From Siphonodentalium dalli (taxonomy: Eukaryota; Mollusca; Scaphopoda; Gadilida; Siphonodentaliidae), in the NCBI GenBank assembly GCA_032622095.1, contig CP136063.1:65551897-65615896 (forward strand): a stretch of 64,000 nt of DNA, read 5' to 3'. The notes beneath the pieces are model-generated. The model worked only from the letters and a program-made list of their open reading frames with translations, made no database searches and was not told the origin of the DNA. The translations under genes were made by a program, and so were the position numbers. This document shows, one piece after another, positions 58,941-64,000 of the stretch. Position 1 is the stretch's first letter; each line of letters begins with the position of its first letter.

Positions 58941-59850
58941 CAATTCAGGATGTGCCAGACCTGGTTATACAGACTTACAGCTAGTGTTTCGAAATATAAA
59001 TTCCTTGGTTCAGAACTATATTAAAGCTCTGCACATGATATTCTTTCGAATACCCCGAATGTCAAACAGTTCGAATGATCAATACATATATATCGATCAT
59101 TGAATATATATTTGTGCGTATGTGCAAGTATGTCGGGGGGGGGGGGGGTCATTATATATCCACGTCCTCAATGTGTACCGTCTTGCTTGTTGCCACTAAA
59201 CGTCATTAGGGTACCGCATCCCTGTACTGTTTTAAATCGTACCAATTGATAACCTCAATCCATAGTAAAACAAAAGCTATGTTAGCTAGCGGAAGTGTTG
59301 TATCAGCTATAAAATGGAAGAAATATGACAGGACAATGGCGTGCCTATATAACATTGCAGCGCTTTATACACATCAGTGCCATCTATTCTGAAATTGCCA
59401 GATTTTCTTCCGGGATCTGGCACATGTAGGTTCAGGAACATTGAACAACTTTCCCCCCAGCTTTGACTCAGTTAGTTTTTTAGGCCTCTGCAGATATCTT
59501 TGACGATGTAGACAATATATTCGTCATCATTAAAATAATAATAACATCTATCCCTTGTCTTTATTCAGGACATCGGTGTTTTTCTGCTGTGTCGGTGTAG
59601 GGTGCGGTGAAAATTACCAAAAAAACAAAATACCAAAAAAAATAAGTTGCCAATGTTTAAACGTTCATATATATGTTATTATGAATTGAATGATGTATAT
59701 TTACACAGTGTGACATATTTACACCCAGAGACGACGGGTTACACAAAGAAATACGAAAACATCCTGGTTCGCGGTGGATGGCCCTATTTGACCGTATACG
59801 TCATGTCATAATCAAACCCTAAAATACTCATTGATCACACTACCATTAGA
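58941..59850. other. Unassigned intergenic sequence
   Basis: No gene, and no repeat that I can place. A poly-G tract lies near 59135-59147. Confidence 0.35.
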
Positions 59851-60095
59851 GAGGCCCCCACCCCACCCCCGTGGAATACGGAATACCACTTAACACAGAT
59901 GGTGGAATACGGAATACCAGTTAACAGCCATATGGAATACATAAAAATATATGAAAATTCCATTTTTTTGGAAGCTCGGCGTACGAATACCTGTATGTTT
60001 GGAATACCGAATACCTCCTAACAGAGGGCCGGAATACGGCACACCGCATAACAGGGCATGGAATACGGCGTACAAAAATAGGGGTGGGGGGCCTC
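59851..60095. mobile_element. Miniature element with GAGGCCC ends and 6-bp target duplication, copy 2
   Basis: 245 bp, ends GAGGCCCCCACCCC and GGGGTGGGGGGCCTC, flanked by ATTAGA on both sides (59845-59850, 60096-60101). Internal 'ggaatacggaatacc' units match copy 1 in reverse. Confidence 0.8.
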
Positions 60096-60990
60096 ATTAG
60101 ACGAAATATAAGACGTTCTAAGCTAACATGGCATGTCGTTCTGATCCCTTTCGGCTATTGAAGTTTGTATTGATGATATATCATATGTTTGTTCAGGGAG
60201 TCCCCGGCAGAAATTCAAAAAGTATCGATGGACGCACTTGCTGTTTGTTTGTTTCGTATTTGGTACATATGTGCGAGATCAGTGCATGAGGTTCGTAAAA
60301 TGAAATTCAACCCATGTGGTTGCGGAACCAAGTTAATGTCATCATGTGATTTTTTTTTTATTTGTTTATTGAGAATAGAGAATAACAAAGTACGAAGAGA
60401 CAAAATGCATACATACCATCATTCTCTCAAACCAGGACATGGGAGAGCGTAACTCTTCCATGCCCTGGCCTACTTTCTCACTTGTGACACGTAATTACAA
60501 GAAAACCATAGTCAGAAATGGTAACGCCACCAAGATCGTATTATTAGCCATAAATATAAATCATAATATAAAATATATTGGTTACATGAATGGACCGCCT
60601 CAGAATTCCGTTAAGATAAGTAATTCTTCAAATTATTACAATGAACTACGGCTTATAAATTACTGCAGGTTTCTCATTCGCCACACCAGAATGCTTCTAA
60701 ATGCGGATCAAAGCTAAGAGTGCGTGGCACAGCCATTGTTCATAGACATTTTACAGATAGCGAGAATGATGCATGCTGGGAACGAAAGCATCCACAGCAA
60801 AGCCATGTGCTTACGGGGGCATGCGTTTATTATAGGGGATTTATGGTGGGCCTATAAAACTAATTATAACTTTGTTATCTGTCATAGTTTATGCGTGAAA
60901 TTTTAAACATATATACCTGGACATCTACCCCTTCCAGAATGTTGAAAAACATTTTCAGTTGCTCATCGTATTTTTATAGACGAAATAGTC
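60096..60990. other. Unassigned sequence
   Basis: No gene with recognisable features. 60565-60640 ('aatataaaatatattggtt', 'cagaattccgtta') is repeated directly at 61825-61890, on the other side of the fold-back element. Confidence 0.4.
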
Positions 60991-60998
60991 CGAAATTC

Positions 60999-61725
60999 CA
61001 GAAAATTGCGCTAACTGCTCAATGTTTTAATGTGTTACAAAACGTCTGATAAAAATAGTTCTATCGGGAATATTCACACCATTTTTTTTCAGAGAACATA
61101 GTGTAAATATAGTCCTATCGGGATATCGTAAAGGAGATTAATTAAACCCATCAGACTGCCGAAACTGACGACATTAAATTCGCTTTTTCGTGTCCCGCGG
61201 AAATGAAACTTGTCTGTCCATTGATGACGTTATTTATTTGACATAGTATTTTTTTCTTCTGTTGTATTTGAACACTTGTTGCACGCGCAGGCTGCACGAT
61301 CATAATAACTTCAACCGATAAGCGCCGACTGATACCCGCGCAACAGTTTGTCTCAAATAAATTGTTATCAAAACGCAGGTTTATGGCCGCGGACATAAGC
61401 CGATTAAGTGTAATGTAATTTATCCATGAATTTGACTGAAAAATTGTGATTCTATCACCATTAGCCACGAAAATGGGACCTCTAAACAGGCAAGTTTGAT
61501 TTTCGGCGGACACGAACAAGCGAATTTATTGTCGGCAGTTTCGGCAGTCTGAGGGTTAATTAATCCCGAATTAAACGGAACTACTTTACGATAGTCCGAT
61601 AGGACTATGTTTACTCTATGCATGTTCTCTGAAAAAATAGTGTGAATATTCCCGATAGAACTCTTTTTATCAGACGTTGTGTAACACCTTAAAACATTGA
61701 GCAGTTATAGCGCAAACCGAAATGT
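60999..61725. mobile_element. Fold-back element with ~230-bp inverted arms
   Basis: 60999-61230 and 61490-61725 are inverted copies at high identity. Shared strings include 'aactgctcaatgtttta', 'gttctatcgggaatattcac', 'agtcctatcgg', 'cagactgccgaaactg' and 'aaattcgctt'. The ~260-bp centre is unpaired. There is no transposase. A long-arm miniature element is likely. Confidence 0.75.
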
Positions 61726-63248
61726 GTTGTCTTGCAAGATATCCCACCGCTTTAGCTAAATTTACCTTCCTACAATATCCATAAAGAGGATCATATATTA
61801 TATACCCACGGTTTTAATTATAGAATATAAAATATATTGGTTTCGCGAATGACCAACTCAGAATTCCGTTAAAATAACAATAACAACCAGCACCTATAAC
61901 GAACCGTTTTACTGGACTTGGCCTACTGGTCGCGTAGTTCCGACTTTTAAATAAACGGAATTTCCAACTCTATAAATAAAAGCCCCACAATGCATTCGCC
62001 CTGTCCACCACGCAATATCAAAATCTCAGCAGCTAGATACACCACAGGTGGCGTAATAAATGCTCTTTATTATTTCCATATCAGGAATACAGTAACAAAC
62101 AAGACAGCAGTAAAATAAATGGGGACAAAAAGTTAGTGTAATCATGTATGAAATTTCCAACTGTTAAAATTCTTTATAACAGTTGTGACTCCCACCCCCT
62201 CAAAATACCTCCATCATTCGATCCCCGTCCCCATCATAATGGGGACAATAATTACTAGTTGGGATACCAGGCAATGGTAACCATGTATTTTAACCTTTAT
62301 GTTGTAGTGTAATAATGTATGAAATTTCCAACTACATGTGCATTAACTTTTTTTTACAAAAGTTGTGAATCATACACACTCAAAATCTAACTTCCACCCC
62401 CACCCCACTACACTGTCCCTTCCACTTAAAAACATTCTGGAGATCAAGTTGGCCACAGGTGTTCAGTTATTTTATACCATGACTCCCTATTGTACTGTGT
62501 ACAAACATGCTATATAATATATTTGTGCTGTACACCCTACTGTGTGTGAACAGGAGTCCGACCGTGGGTAACACGTTTCTACTGTGGGTAACACGTTTTA
62601 ATGGCATTTCAATGGTTAAAGTTTATACCCATAGTAGAACTACATCCGAGTTGACCTTTCATTAACCTTCCATGACCTCGATCAAAATCACTCTATTTTT
62701 AAAATGTAGCGCCTCGCGATGAAAACAATTTGATACTTTCGATTCAATTGAATATTATACTCACTAATGCGATAAAAACGAACAGTTATTTCCGTGGAAA
62801 TCACATCCAGATCAACAAATTGAACATATATTTCAAGAAATAGACGTAAAAAACTCGAACAACAAACGGTGGATTTCAAAATGACTTTCGTGGTTTCCTG
62901 TTCACTGTACGGCGGAGAAAAAAAAGTTCCCGCAATGTGTTATATTTATATTCATTAAATTCGTATTCCCATATATATATTCATGTTGTTTATTTATGGC
63001 GGTTTCATCATGATTACAGTTTATTGTGAATTGGCTACAATGATACCATATTCGTACAATTGAATGTTGACCTAATTCAATGTATCAATACGCCTGATCA
63101 GCTGTGATAGTGTACGTCGATGTACGGCCAAGTGTGGGGAACACAACGGGGATGGTTGTGAATGGTGCGACAGAATCATCTTAATTTAAGTGGGTTTATT
63201 TCGATTTCATAGCAGTTGTTGCTCCTGTACCGGTCATGGTATAAACAA
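61726..63248. other. Unassigned sequence with a short tandem duplication
   Basis: 62130-62215 and 62300-62390 are diverged direct copies ('taatcatgtatgaaatttcc'). 62575-62605 has a doubled 'gtgggtaacacgttt'. No gene. Confidence 0.4.
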
Positions 63249-63390
63249 AATACACACGTAGTGTTTCTGAATACCAAATTTACACCACTCGTGGGATTGA
63301 TGATTTACCACACTCGCTAAAGCTCGTGTGGTAAACCATCAATCCCACTCGTGGTGTAAATTTGGTATTCAGAAACACTACGTGTGTATT
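63249..63390. repeat. Near-perfect 142-bp hairpin
   Basis: Arms of about 65 nt pair with roughly three mismatches: 'acacacgtagtgtttctgaa' at the left and 'ttcagaaacactacgtgtgt' at the right. The centre is 'ctcgctaaagctcg'. Confidence 0.9.
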
Positions 63391-64000
63391 CTATATATAC
63401 CCCACGTGTCTTGGACTGTTGCCAAATTCACAGTGCTCCATTAGAGGGCCTGCTTGGACTGTTGCCAAATTCACAATGTTAACTGCAGAGAGGTTGTATG
63501 TTATTGGAGACGTTCTAATATGACAATAGGCTGGCCTAATTAACGAACCATGCACAGCTAAATACACACAAGCAACTTTTAATCTTCAAATAGATACAAT
63601 TGTCGGCCTCCAAAATTCAATATACTTTCTTATATACAAACAAACATTGAACTCATACCATTGTTTCACTTAACCAAAATAGCGAATTTCCCCAAAAGAA
63701 CGCATATAGACTGCGCATGCAGAAAATAAATGATGGCCGTTACTACAAAAAAAACAGACATGCGCACTCCAATTAAAATTACCCATAATTCAGTTCACTA
63801 CACCAGGGGCTCCCAACAGGTTATACAATGTTTTCAGGCTATCAGATTATTTATATTTTCGACTTTAAGTTTACAATTTGAGCCTGTCCTCACTCTATCG
63901 ATACGATTTATCATAAACATATTATACACCAGTGGCGTTAACTTTACAACTTCGGCATCTACGTGATTATATCGGTACGATTCAGTAAGGTACAAACAAT
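63391..64000. other. Unassigned sequence
   Basis: 'cttggactgttgccaaattc' occurs twice (63412, 63451). Otherwise nothing is recognised. Confidence 0.4.

Overview
This window is AT-rich eukaryotic DNA from an animal, dense in repeats. It has spliced-looking exons, a FEM-1-like gene, non-LTR and Gypsy retrotransposons, TTAA-flanked miniature elements, Helitron-like ends and a satellite array. The types of repeat (pseudo-palindromic elements, arrays containing CCGTCCGT or 'acatggcc', and 'gaaatttggt' repeats) resemble what I know of molluscs and other lophotrochozoan marine invertebrates. That placement is an inference and is not firm.

Layout, left to right. 1-2.74 kb: a minus-strand endonuclease/reverse-transcriptase non-LTR element, inserted in a broken FEM-1-like pseudogene (2.74-4.16 kb) that also carries a TTAA-type miniature element. 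4.2-16 kb: a mosaic of segmental copies. It includes two copies of a roughly 780-bp block, two arrays of a GC-rich minisatellite, two copies of a 450-bp block, and two broken copies of an SGNH-hydrolase-like gene, each with a different stop codon. A non-LTR ORF1 remnant lies at 14.3-14.9 kb. 17.0-18.65 kb: a decayed gene joining a Mutator-like transposase domain to a YqaJ-like nuclease domain. 19.0-20.0 kb: a long imperfect fold-back. 20.1-23.45 kb: two tandem Helitron/Helentron-like non-autonomous elements, one carrying a miniature element with 6-bp target duplications. 23.75-26.2 kb: the last two exons of a host-like plus-strand gene ending in a possible Tudor-like domain.

The centrepiece is a 12.0-kb LTR retrotransposon of the Gypsy type on the minus strand (26703-38737), with 231/238-bp LTRs and an ATGT target duplication. 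It encodes Gag, Pol and a third protein. Gag has an N-terminal helix-hairpin-helix, an Arg/Ser/Asp-rich linker, a capsid-like region and a zinc knuckle, but is interrupted by one in-frame TGA. Pol runs protease-RT-RNase H-integrase and ends in a PHD finger. Gag and Pol overlap by about 33 nt in the -1 frame. The overlap holds a G-TTA-AAC heptamer followed by a 7-nt spacer and an 8-bp stem, a textbook -1 frameshift signal. The third ORF (750 aa), in the position where env sits in retroviruses, is not an envelope: it has a C2H2 finger and a C-terminal TatD-nuclease-like fold in which almost every metal ligand is replaced. A good splice acceptor lies just upstream of it. This TatD-like accessory protein is my main candidate for an undescribed system.

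Right half. 38.7-47.5 kb holds no gene I can support; it contains two abutting elements with terminal inverted repeats (40.6-42.6 and 42.6-44.6 kb) and smaller repeats. 47578-49620 is an intact, intronless FEM-1-like ORF (ankyrin repeats plus a FEM-1 central region, probably a CRL2 substrate receptor). Its downstream flank, continuous behind the pseudogene at 4.2-4.9 kb, is split here into three blocks by later insertions: Helitron-like elements, a 2.8-kb higher-order satellite and an ORF1-only non-LTR element. The last 5 kb holds a second copy of the 6-bp-target miniature element, a fold-back with 230-bp arms and a near-perfect 142-bp hairpin.
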